Positions 58,121-64,000 of a stretch of 64,000 nt of DNA are shown piece after piece. Both the position numbers and the translations under genes were made by a program. The notes beneath the pieces were generated by a model that was not told the DNA's origin, searched no databases, and saw only the letters and a list, made by a program, of their open reading frames with translations. Within the stretch, counting starts at the first letter, position 1; every line of letters begins with the position of its first letter. Source of the DNA: Bhargavaea changchunensis. GTDB taxonomy: Bacteria; Bacillota; Bacilli; Bacillales_A; Planococcaceae. The DNA lies in the NCBI RefSeq assembly GCF_042665595.1, contig NZ_JBHTCT010000034.1, positions 1 to 64,000 of the forward strand, read 5' to 3'.

Positions 58121-58513
58121 TTAGCGCTTCGAGAACTGAGGTGCACGACGCGCGCCTTTGAGACCGTACTTCTTACGTTCCTTCATGCGTGGGTCACGCG
58201 TAAGGAGACCTGCAGTTTTGAGTGCAGGACGGAAGTCAGGGTCTACCTGAAGCAGCGCACGGGCAACGCCGTGGCGGATTGCGCCGGCTTGTCCAGTGTA
58301 GCCGCCGCCGTTGACGTTGACGAGAACGTCGTAGCTGCCGAGTGTTTCAGTCGCTACAAGCGGTTGCTTGATAACTTCACGAAGTGTTTCGAATGGAATG
58401 TAATCTTCTGCGTCACGACCGTTGATAACGACTTTGCCTTCGCCGGGTACGAGGCGTACGCGGGCAACGGAAGTCTTGCGGCGGCCAGTGCCGATGTATT
58501 GAACTTGTGCCAA
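58121..58513 (-). CDS. rpsI: 30S ribosomal protein S9
   Basis: 130 residues ending in the highly basic KYGLKGARRAPQFSKR tail that reaches the P-site tRNA. GTGRRKTSVARVRLVPG at 8-24 is diagnostic. The start is an unusual TTG (58511-58513) with AGGAGG 8 bases upstream. Follows rplM by 18 bases. Confidence 0.98.
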   Translation of the reverse strand: MAQVQYIGTGRRKTSVARVRLVPGEGKVVINGRDAEDYIPFETLREVIKQPLVATETLGSYDVLVNVNGGGYTGQAGAIRHGVARALLQVDPDFRPALKTAGLLTRDPRMKERKKYGLKGARRAPQFSKR

Positions 58514-58531
58514 AGTGGTTCCTCCTCTTAA

Positions 58532-58969
58532 TTACCCGCGAAGTTCGTAGACTTCCGGTTGTTGTGCTGCGTGTGGATGTTCAGCGCCCGCGTAAACATG
58601 AAGTTTGCGGTACATCTGACGGCCGAGAGGGCCTTTTGGAAGCATGCCCTTGATGGACGTTTCGAGAAGCTTTGTAGGGTACTTCTCGCGCATTTCGCCT
58701 GCAGTACGCTGACGGATGCCGCCCGGGTGGCCTGTGTGACGGTAGTAGATCTTGTCCTGGAGCTTGTTGCCAGTCATTTCGATCTTTTCTGCATTAATAA
58801 TGATGACGTGGTCGCCTGTGTCCACGTTCGGAGTGTACGTTGGTTTATGCTTGCCGCGCAGGATTGCTGCGACTTCGGACGATAGACGGCCAAGCGTCTT
58901 GCCCTCTGCGTCGACAACGAGCCACTTACGCTCGACTTCTTGGGCTTTCGCCATGTACGTTGTACGCAT
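58532..58969 (-). CDS. rplM: 50S ribosomal protein L13
   Basis: 145 residues beginning MRTTYMAKAQEVERKW as in other Bacillales L13. GKTLGRLSSEVAAILRGKHK and HTGHPGGIRQRTAGEM are conserved. AGGAGGAC precedes the ATG. First gene of the rplM-rpsI unit with its own promoter and a structured leader. Confidence 0.98.
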   Translation of the reverse strand: MRTTYMAKAQEVERKWLVVDAEGKTLGRLSSEVAAILRGKHKPTYTPNVDTGDHVIIINAEKIEMTGNKLQDKIYYRHTGHPGGIRQRTAGEMREKYPTKLLETSIKGMLPKGPLGRQMYRKLHVYAGAEHPHAAQQPEVYELRG

Positions 58970-59033
58970 TTGTTAGTCCTCCTAAATTTCACTCAATCAA
59001 AAGTTCCGAGTTCCAAGTTTCGATTCTCTATCC

Positions 59034-59083
59034 CAAACACAAAGAAACCTTACCGGGGCATTCTTAGTGGGGTTATCGAAATA
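59034..59083 (-). promoter_or_regulatory. Candidate L13 autoregulatory leader
   Basis: Minus strand ATAACCCCACTAAGAATGCC CCGG TAAGGTTTCTTTG lies in the 5' leader right after the promoter, resembling the conserved L13 leader of Bacillales (Rfam L13_leader) through which L13 represses rplM-rpsI. Similarity is judged by eye. Confidence 0.55.
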
Positions 59084-59092
59084 CCGTTTATC

Positions 59093-59121
59093 ATCATACC
59101 GTGAATTGGTATTGAAGTCAA
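59093..59121 (-). promoter_or_regulatory. Promoter of rplM-rpsI
   Basis: Minus strand -35 TTGACT (59116-59121), 17-bp spacer, -10 TATGAT (59093-59098). Confidence 0.88.
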
Positions 59122-59153
59122 CCATTTTTGTGTGTACACCAGGAAAAGTTGTT

Positions 59154-59900
59154 TCATTCACCATAGCGCACGTTTTCGAGGTATAAACCTTGTGCCTGCG
59201 CGGTTTTTCCCGCTTTGGACCGGTCCTTTGCTGCGAGGATGCCCGGGATGTCCCCCGGGTCCATCTCGCCCTTGCCGCACATCCAGAGTGTGCCGGCGAT
59301 GATGCGGACCATGTTGTACAGGAAGCCGCTCCCGCTGATGACCATATGGAGCTCCTCGCCATGCCGCTCGAACAGGATCGTCTCGACGGTGCGGACCTTG
59401 TCCTCCACGTCGGTCTTGGCCGAGCAGAAGCTGGTGAAGTCATGGGTGCCGACCAGGTGCCGTGCGCCTTCTTCCATCTTGGAGACATCGGGCGTCACAC
59501 CAAGTGACGGCGTCGTGAAATACCGCCGGAACGGACTGATGACGTCCGACAGATGCCAGATGTACCTGTAGGTTTTCCCCGTCGCAGAGAAGCGCGCGTG
59601 GAAGCTGTCAGGCACCGTCTCCGCGGAAAGGACACGTATCGCCCCCGGAAGACGCGTATTGAGCGCCATCGCCCAGCGGTTGTCCGGGATTCCGAGCGGC
59701 GTGTCAAAGTGCACGGCCTGCCCGCTCGCATGCACGCCGGCATCGGTGCGTCCGGATGCATGCACACGGACCGCCTCCCCCTTATGGATTACGGAGAGCG
59801 CCTGCTCCAACTCCCCCTGGACGGTGCGCCCCTTCGGCTGAATCTGATAGCCTTCAAAGCCGCTCCCGTCATAGGCGATGATCAGTTTGATGCGTGGCAT
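59154..59900 (-). CDS. truA: tRNA pseudouridine(38-40) synthase TruA
   Basis: 248 residues. Catalytic Asp in HASGRTDAGVHASGQ; IIAYDGSGFEGYQIQP opens the protein and GSGFLYNMVRIIAGTL near 190 is the second signature. Modifies positions 38-40 of the tRNA anticodon arm. AAAGGAGAG precedes the ATG. Separated from ecfT by array 8. Confidence 0.97.
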   Translation of the reverse strand: MPRIKLIIAYDGSGFEGYQIQPKGRTVQGELEQALSVIHKGEAVRVHASGRTDAGVHASGQAVHFDTPLGIPDNRWAMALNTRLPGAIRVLSAETVPDSFHARFSATGKTYRYIWHLSDVISPFRRYFTTPSLGVTPDVSKMEEGARHLVGTHDFTSFCSAKTDVEDKVRTVETILFERHGEELHMVISGSGFLYNMVRIIAGTLWMCGKGEMDPGDIPGILAAKDRSKAGKTAQAQGLYLENVRYGE

Positions 59901-59928
59901 GGAATCTCTCCTTTCGGGTCAGGGATTA

Positions 59929-60078
59929 AGTACGAACCGGCGATCCGTAGTACGGATGTTGGGCGCGTACTCCGAATTCGGTTCCTATAGTACAAAGCCG
60001 CAGATTTAAATATGAAATGGGGCCACCAAGTCCGGAATTGGCGCTCTAACTCCGATTATGCGGCTGTAAGTCCGCCCC
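59929..60078. repeat. Tandem array 8: eight units, 20-bp period, core AGTACGAA/AGTCCGAA
   Basis: Units start every 20 bases from 59929 to 60069: AGTACGAA, AGTACGGA, ACTCCGAA, AGTACAAA, AATATGAA, AGTCCGGA, ACTCCGAT, AGTCCGCC, each followed by 12 variable bases. The only array with a 20-bp step and the most units. It fills the truA-ecfT gap. Confidence 0.78.
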
Positions 60079-60083
60079 CGTCC

Positions 60084-60881
60084 TTATCCCCGCAGGAACC
60101 ACAGTGCCACGATCACCGCGAGCAGGATCAGCAGCGCCGTGGTATCCCGCCAGTCCCATTTTAATTGACGGTAGCGGGTCCGCCCTTCTCCCCCGCGGTA
60201 GCCGCGGACCTCCATCGCGACGGCGAGGTCTTCGGCGCGCTTGAAGGCGCTGACGAAGAGCGGGACAAGCAGCGGGACGACCGCCTGGATGCGTTCCTTC
60301 ATCGTGCCCGACGAGATGTCGGAGCCCCGTGCAAGCTGGGCCTTCAGGATTTTGTCGGTCTCATCCATCAGGGTCGGAATAAACCTGAGCGAGATCGACA
60401 TCATAAGCGCAAGCTCGTGTACCGGGAATTTCACTTTCTTCAGCGGGTTCAGCAGCACCTCGAGCCCGTCCGTGATCGAGATCGGAGACGTCGTGAGTGT
60501 GAGGAGAGACGTCATCAATACGAGCACGAGGAACCGGACCGAGATATAGATCCCCTGCCGCAGACCTTCTTCATAGATTTTCAGGAACCCGAGCTGGAAC
60601 AGCAGGTCGCCTTCTTTCGTGAAGAAGATATGCAAAAGGAAGGTGAATGCGATCAGGAACATGACCGGCTTCAGGCCGCCTATCAGAAAACCGATGCGAA
60701 CCTTGGATGCAAGGATCGCCAGCAGCGTAAAGGCGAGCAGGAGCGCGTAGCTTACCGTGTTGTTCGCAAGGAACACGGCCGCGATGAAGATGAAGACGAA
60801 GATCAGCTTCGATCGCGGATCGAGCCGGTGGACAAATGAATCACCGGGAATGTATCGGCCGAACACCATTTTCTCCATCAT
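60084..60881 (-). CDS. ecfT: ECF transporter transmembrane component EcfT
   Basis: 265 residues from the ATG at 60881 (GGGGGCGG upstream; the longer open frame lies inside ecfA2). About five helices and the coupling motifs ARGSD and EVRGYRGG that contact the two ATPases. Shared energising module for vitamin- and cofactor-uptake S components encoded elsewhere. Overlaps ecfA2 by 4 bases. Confidence 0.95.
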   Translation of the reverse strand: MMEKMVFGRYIPGDSFVHRLDPRSKLIFVFIFIAAVFLANNTVSYALLLAFTLLAILASKVRIGFLIGGLKPVMFLIAFTFLLHIFFTKEGDLLFQLGFLKIYEEGLRQGIYISVRFLVLVLMTSLLTLTTSPISITDGLEVLLNPLKKVKFPVHELALMMSISLRFIPTLMDETDKILKAQLARGSDISSGTMKERIQAVVPLLVPLFVSAFKRAEDLAVAMEVRGYRGGEGRTRYRQLKWDWRDTTALLILLAVIVALWFLRG

Positions 60882-61750
60882 GACGCGCCGCCCCCTTTCC
60901 GGAGGTCCGCCGCAAGATAGGCCGCGAGCTGCTCTTCGGTGAGTGCCGGAGGGGCAGGCGGCAGGCCAGCGCCTTCCTCGTACAGCCGCTGGAAGCTGAC
61001 GGTGCGCGGAACGCCTAAGCGCCACTGTGCGAGGCGCTCCGCATCCGCGAACACTGTTTCAGGCGGTCCCTGCAGGACGTCCGTTCCGTCATGCATGACG
61101 ATCATATGGTCCGCGTAGCGTGCGGCGTCCTCCATGCTGTGTGTGACGAGGATCGTCGTCATGTCCCGCTGTTCGTGGAGCTCATAGAACAGGTCCATGA
61201 TCTCCTTGCGTCCGGCAGGGTCAAGGCCCGCGGTCGGTTCGTCCAGAACGAGCACATCCGGCTCCATCGCCAGCACTCCTGCAATCGCGACTCGGCGCAT
61301 CTGGCCGCCCGACAGGTCGAACGGTGACTTTTCCGCCGTCCCTTCGGGCAGGCCAAGACGTTCGATCCAACTGAGCGCGCGCGTCCTCGCCTCTTCTTCT
61401 TTCACGCCGAAGTTCAGCGGGCCGAACATGACATCCTTCAGCACATTTTCCTCGAACAGCTGATGTTCGGGGAACTGGAAGACGATGCCGACTTTGCGGC
61501 GGATGGGCTTCAGCTGCTTGCCCTTTGTCTCCTTGGTGACTTGGGTATCGCCGATGCGGACGATGCCCGCCGTCGGCTTCAGGAGGCCGTTCAGGTGCTG
61601 CAGGAGCGTCGATTTTCCGGAACCCGTGTGGCCGATGATGGCCGTGTAGGAGCCCGACGGAATGCGGACGTTCACATCATGGAGCGCCTGCTTCTGGAAT
61701 GGCGTACCCGCCGCGTATGTGTAATCTACCTGTTCGAGCGCAATGTCCAT
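60878..61750 (-). CDS. ecfA2: ECF transporter ATPase EcfA2
   Basis: 290 residues. Walker A GHTGSGKST at 40-48, Q-loop GIVFQFPEHQLF, signature LSGGQMRRVAIA, Walker B VLVLDEPTAGLDP, H-loop THSMED. The C-terminal extension of about 60 residues is typical. Overlaps ecfA1 by 25 bases. Confidence 0.95.
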   Translation of the reverse strand: MDIALEQVDYTYAAGTPFQKQALHDVNVRIPSGSYTAIIGHTGSGKSTLLQHLNGLLKPTAGIVRIGDTQVTKETKGKQLKPIRRKVGIVFQFPEHQLFEENVLKDVMFGPLNFGVKEEEARTRALSWIERLGLPEGTAEKSPFDLSGGQMRRVAIAGVLAMEPDVLVLDEPTAGLDPAGRKEIMDLFYELHEQRDMTTILVTHSMEDAARYADHMIVMHDGTDVLQGPPETVFADAERLAQWRLGVPRTVSFQRLYEEGAGLPPAPPALTEEQLAAYLAADLRKGGGAS

Positions 61751-62571
61751 AGCTGCTCCACCAACTTCCGTTCTGTCATCGTTCCTGGCTCTGTTCCGAT
61801 CCCCTGCTCCCCGAGAAGCGCGGACAGCCTCATGGCGAACGGCAGATCCAGCCCGAGTGCCGTCAGACCCTCTCCCTTCAGGAAGACCTCCTGCGGCGTT
61901 CCTTCCGCGAATTTCCGGCCGCCGTTCATGACCACGACCCGGTCCGCAAGCAGCGCCTCCTCCAGGTCATGGGTGATCGAGATGACGGAAAGTCCCGTCT
62001 TTTCTCTCAGGTCGAGGATGACCCGGATCACTTCCTCGCGCCCCTGCGGATCAAGCATCGAGGTCGCCTCGTCCAGGATCAGCAGCCTCGGCCGCAGGGC
62101 CAGTGCCCCTGCAATCGCCACACGCTGCTTCTGGCCGCCGGACAGGTGTTGCGGCTCATGATCGAGGAAGGTGTCCATCTTGACCTGCTTGAGCGCATCC
62201 TGCACACGGAGTGTCATCTCCTCGAACGGGATGCCGTTGTTCTCAAGGGCAAAGGCGACATCGTCCTGCACGGTCGCGCCGACAAACTGGTTATCCGGGT
62301 TTTGGAACACCATGCCCATCTGAGAACGCTTTTCCCAGAGGTTGTCCTCCGTGAGCGTGTCGCCGAACAGCCCCACTGTCCCCTCCTGCGGGAACAGAAG
62401 GCCGATCATGAGCCGGGCAAGCGTCGACTTGCCCGAGCCGTTATGGCCGACGACGGCGATCCACTCGCCCGCCTGCATGTCGAACGATACGCCGTCCACC
62501 GCATAGCGGCTGTCCGGGTCGTCCGGTGTATAGGTAAAACGGACGTCCTGAAGGGACAGGATCCGTTCCAT
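61726..62571 (-). CDS. ecfA1: ECF transporter ATPase EcfA1
   Basis: 281 residues from the ATG at 62571, since GAGGAGGA touches the ATG at 62577. Walker A GHNGSGKST, Q-loop GMVFQNPDNQFVG, signature LSGGQKQRVAIA, Walker B LLILDEATSMLDP. Order ecfA1-ecfA2-ecfT-truA after rplQ is as in Bacillus. Confidence 0.95.
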   Translation of the reverse strand: MERILSLQDVRFTYTPDDPDSRYAVDGVSFDMQAGEWIAVVGHNGSGKSTLARLMIGLLFPQEGTVGLFGDTLTEDNLWEKRSQMGMVFQNPDNQFVGATVQDDVAFALENNGIPFEEMTLRVQDALKQVKMDTFLDHEPQHLSGGQKQRVAIAGALALRPRLLILDEATSMLDPQGREEVIRVILDLREKTGLSVISITHDLEEALLADRVVVMNGGRKFAEGTPQEVFLKGEGLTALGLDLPFAMRLSALLGEQGIGTEPGTMTERKLVEQLWTLRSNR

Positions 62572-62682
62572 AGTCATTCCTCCTCTGCTTCGCTCAACTC
62601 TGCTGTCTATTGTAACGGAATCCGGAGGCCGTGTCGTCCGGCCCCGGCGGGTTTGGCGCGCACTTCGGCGGCCTCTGGGACA

Positions 62683-62787
62683 TATGTCAACGTTTAAGTC
62701 AGATATGTCAACGTCTCAATGAAATACGGCAACGTCTCAGCCGAATATAGCAACGTCTCACTCCAATAAAGCAACGTTTCACTGCCA
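62683..62787. repeat. Tandem array 9: five units, 21-bp period, core TATGTCAACGTCTCA
   Basis: Units start at 62683, 62704, 62725, 62746 and 62767. The unit at 62704 matches the one at 35347 over 21 of 21 bases (TATGTCAACGTCTCAATGAA plus A), although the arrays are 27 kb apart. Confidence 0.9.
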
Positions 62788-62824
62788 AACGCTCCCCGGC
62801 GCCATCCCGTTTCCGTCAGTATGT

Positions 62825-62983
62825 AAAAAAAAAGCGCGCACCCCAACTGGTGACTGCGCTTTTGTCGTATGGCATGACCGGCGGCTGCTCACACCGCCGG
62901 GACCATGATGGGGTGCGGAGAGCTAGACGGGACGCAAGCAGTTGCTCCGCCCATCATAACGCTCAGCTTTTTCATTTGCCGTA
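62825..62983 (-). ncRNA. Candidate structured small RNA or ecf leader
   Basis: In the 481-base gap between rplQ and ecfA1, after rplQ's terminator, a -10-like TATAAT (minus, 62990-62995) is followed by three stable hairpins: ATGATGGG(C)GGAG with CTCCG..CCCCATCAT (62905-62957), CCGGCGG/CCGCCGG (62878-62900) and a terminator AAAAGCGC...GCGCTTTTTTTTTT (62825-62863). No convincing -35 is seen. No open frame fits. It may be an independent RNA or an attenuator-type leader of the ECF operon. Confidence 0.45.
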
Positions 62984-62997
62984 TAAATCATTATAGA

Positions 62998-63041
62998 AAG
63001 AAAAGGGTGCCGTCCATACTCAGGTAACCGCACACCCTTTT
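62998..63041 (-). terminator. rplQ terminator
   Basis: Minus strand AAAAGGGTG...CACCCTTTTC with a long inner hairpin, then TTTC; ends the rpoA-rplQ transcript. Confidence 0.82.
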
Positions 63042-63052
63042 CCGTACTGCAA

Positions 63053-63433
63053 TTAAACGAGTTCGATGATGACGACCGGTGCGCCGTCACCGCGACGAGG
63101 GCCGACCTTCATGATGCGTGTGTAGCCGCCCTGACGCTCAGCGTAGCGAGGTGCCACATCGTCGAACAGTTTCTGCAGTGCATAGACCGTTTGTTCGTTG
63201 CCTTCTTCGTCAGTCGTCGTAACGAGTTCGCGACGGATGAATTCGGCAGCCTGACGGCGTGCATGGAGATCACCGCGTTTTCCGAGAGTGATCATTTTCT
63301 CAACGACGGAACGGAGCTCTTTCGCACGCGTTTCAGTCGTCTGCAGGCGTTCGTTGATGATGAGATCGGTTGCGAGGTCACGAAGCATCGCCTTACGCTG
63401 GGAGCTTGTACGACCTAACTTTCTGTAGCCCAT
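63053..63433 (-). CDS. rplQ: 50S ribosomal protein L17
   Basis: 126 residues: MGYRKLGRTSSQRKAMLRDL at the start and the closing GPRRGDGAPVVIIELV are diagnostic. AAAGGAGGG precedes the ATG. Follows rpoA by 47 bases. Confidence 0.98.
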   Translation of the reverse strand: MGYRKLGRTSSQRKAMLRDLATDLIINERLQTTETRAKELRSVVEKMITLGKRGDLHARRQAAEFIRRELVTTTDEEGNEQTVYALQKLFDDVAPRYAERQGGYTRIMKVGPRRGDGAPVVIIELV

Positions 63434-63480
63434 CGAGTTTCCCTCCTTTTGGGTAAATTGGATGGTCCGCTATGGACGAT

Positions 63481-64000
63481 TTATTCTTCCGTACGCAGGC
63501 CGAGTCCGAGATCTGTCAGCTTCGCCTTGACCTCTTCGAGGGACTTGCGGCCCAGGTTGCGCACTTTCATCATTTCATCTTCGCTCTTGTTCGCGAGCTC
63601 AAGCACCGTGTTGATGCCGGCACGCTTCAGGCAGTTGTAGGAACGGACGCTCAGGTCGAGCTCCTCAATCGTCATCTCGAGGACCTTCTCCTTCTGGTCT
63701 TCTTCCTTCTCCACCATGATCTCGACGGACTGTGCTTCATCCGTGAGGCCGACGAAGATGTTGAGGTGCTCGGTCAGGATCCTGGATCCGAGCGAGATTG
63801 CCTCTTGCGGCCCGATGCTGCCATCGGTCCAGACGTCGAGGGTCAATTTATCGTAATCGGACAGTTGTCCGACACGTGTGTTTTCCACCTGGAAATTGAC
63901 GCGTGAGACTGGGGTGTAAATGGAGTCGATCGGGATCACGCCGATTGGCAGATCTTCACGCTTGTTGCGGTCAGCCGGAACATATCCGCGCCCGCGCTGT
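63481..64000 (-). CDS. rpoA: RNA polymerase alpha subunit, C-terminal part
   Basis: The gene runs off the right edge; the visible 172 codons begin RGRGYVPADRNKRED and include IGVIPIDSIYTPVSRVNF (end of the N-terminal domain) and the alpha-CTD with RSYNCLKRAGINTVLEL and VRNLGRKSLEEV, the UP-element and activator contact surface. The apparent ATG near 63939 is an internal codon, not the start. Confidence 0.97.
   Translation of the reverse strand, partial: QRGRGYVPADRNKREDLPIGVIPIDSIYTPVSRVNFQVENTRVGQLSDYDKLTLDVWTDGSIGPQEAISLGSRILTEHLNIFVGLTDEAQSVEIMVEKEEDQKEKVLEMTIEELDLSVRSYNCLKRAGINTVLELANKSEDEMMKVRNLGRKSLEEVKAKLTDLGLGLRTEE

Overview
The window looks like a chromosomal segment of a spore-lineage, fairly GC-rich member of the Bacillales, most plausibly a Planococcaceae-type organism such as a Bhargavaea relative; the genus is an inference. 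The evidence is the gene set and order pdaB-like / kbaA / gerD / salA / cwlD at the left and rpsI-rplM-truA-ecfT-ecfA2-ecfA1-rplQ-rpoA at the right, with strong AGGAGG ribosome binding sites, sigma-A promoters with 17-bp spacers, CcpA (cre) sites and Pho boxes. In Bacillus subtilis cwlD and rpsI are separated by only a couple of genes. Here about 49 kb of metabolic and accessory genes lies between them.

Layout. 1-3.4 kb: end of an IS3-type element, a RidA-family gene, a VOC protein, a LprI-like lipoprotein and a YiiX-like hydrolase, much of it AT-rich; a diverged copy of the 3' half of tRNA-Thr marks an old integration. 3.4-9.1 kb: tRNA-Thr and tRNA-Asn, then the sporulation/germination block with a DinB-fold and a GNAT gene inserted. 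9.3-12 kb: rhodanese, glutamine synthetase, methylguanine methyltransferase. 12-24 kb: a complete carbon-phosphorus lyase regulon (phnF; phnGHIJKML and a PHP phosphodiesterase; phnDCEE), with Pho boxes before phnG and before phnD. 24-27.6 kb: two short-chain dehydrogenases with a MarR regulator, an alpha/beta hydrolase and a thioesterase.

27.7-31 kb: a GlcNAc/glucose-type PTS operon (crr, BglG-type antiterminator, EIICB, HPr) with a readable promoter, cre site, RAT and terminator. 31-35.3 kb: type 2 isopentenyl-diphosphate isomerase and a phytoene/squalene synthase homologue, an LLM flavin oxidoreductase, YugN-like and DUF1722 genes. 35.4-41 kb: fruRKA divergent from ptsHI. 41-45 kb: YceI and two MFS exporters. 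45.3-47 kb: a helix-turn-helix protein fused to a degenerate F1-ATPase beta-like domain, then a SET-domain protein. 47-51 kb: citrate transporter and its two-component system. 51-58 kb: nitric oxide synthase, quinone oxidoreductase, a 171-residue protein built from a Cys-Lys-Cys-Asp hexapeptide repeat, a SCO1-like protein with two paralogous membrane proteins, and two drug/metabolite exporters. 58-64 kb: the conserved ribosomal-protein/ECF block.

Two things stand out. First, the HTH/F1-beta fusion has lost its Walker A lysine and looks like a regulator made from an ATP synthase subunit. Second, nine intergenic tandem arrays with a strict 21-bp (once 20-bp) period sit mostly beside terminators; they fall into several core-sequence families that recur at distant places. 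The Cys-rich repeat protein and a structured RNA candidate upstream of the ECF genes are also worth testing. All functional calls rest on sequence reading and family knowledge; no database search was run.
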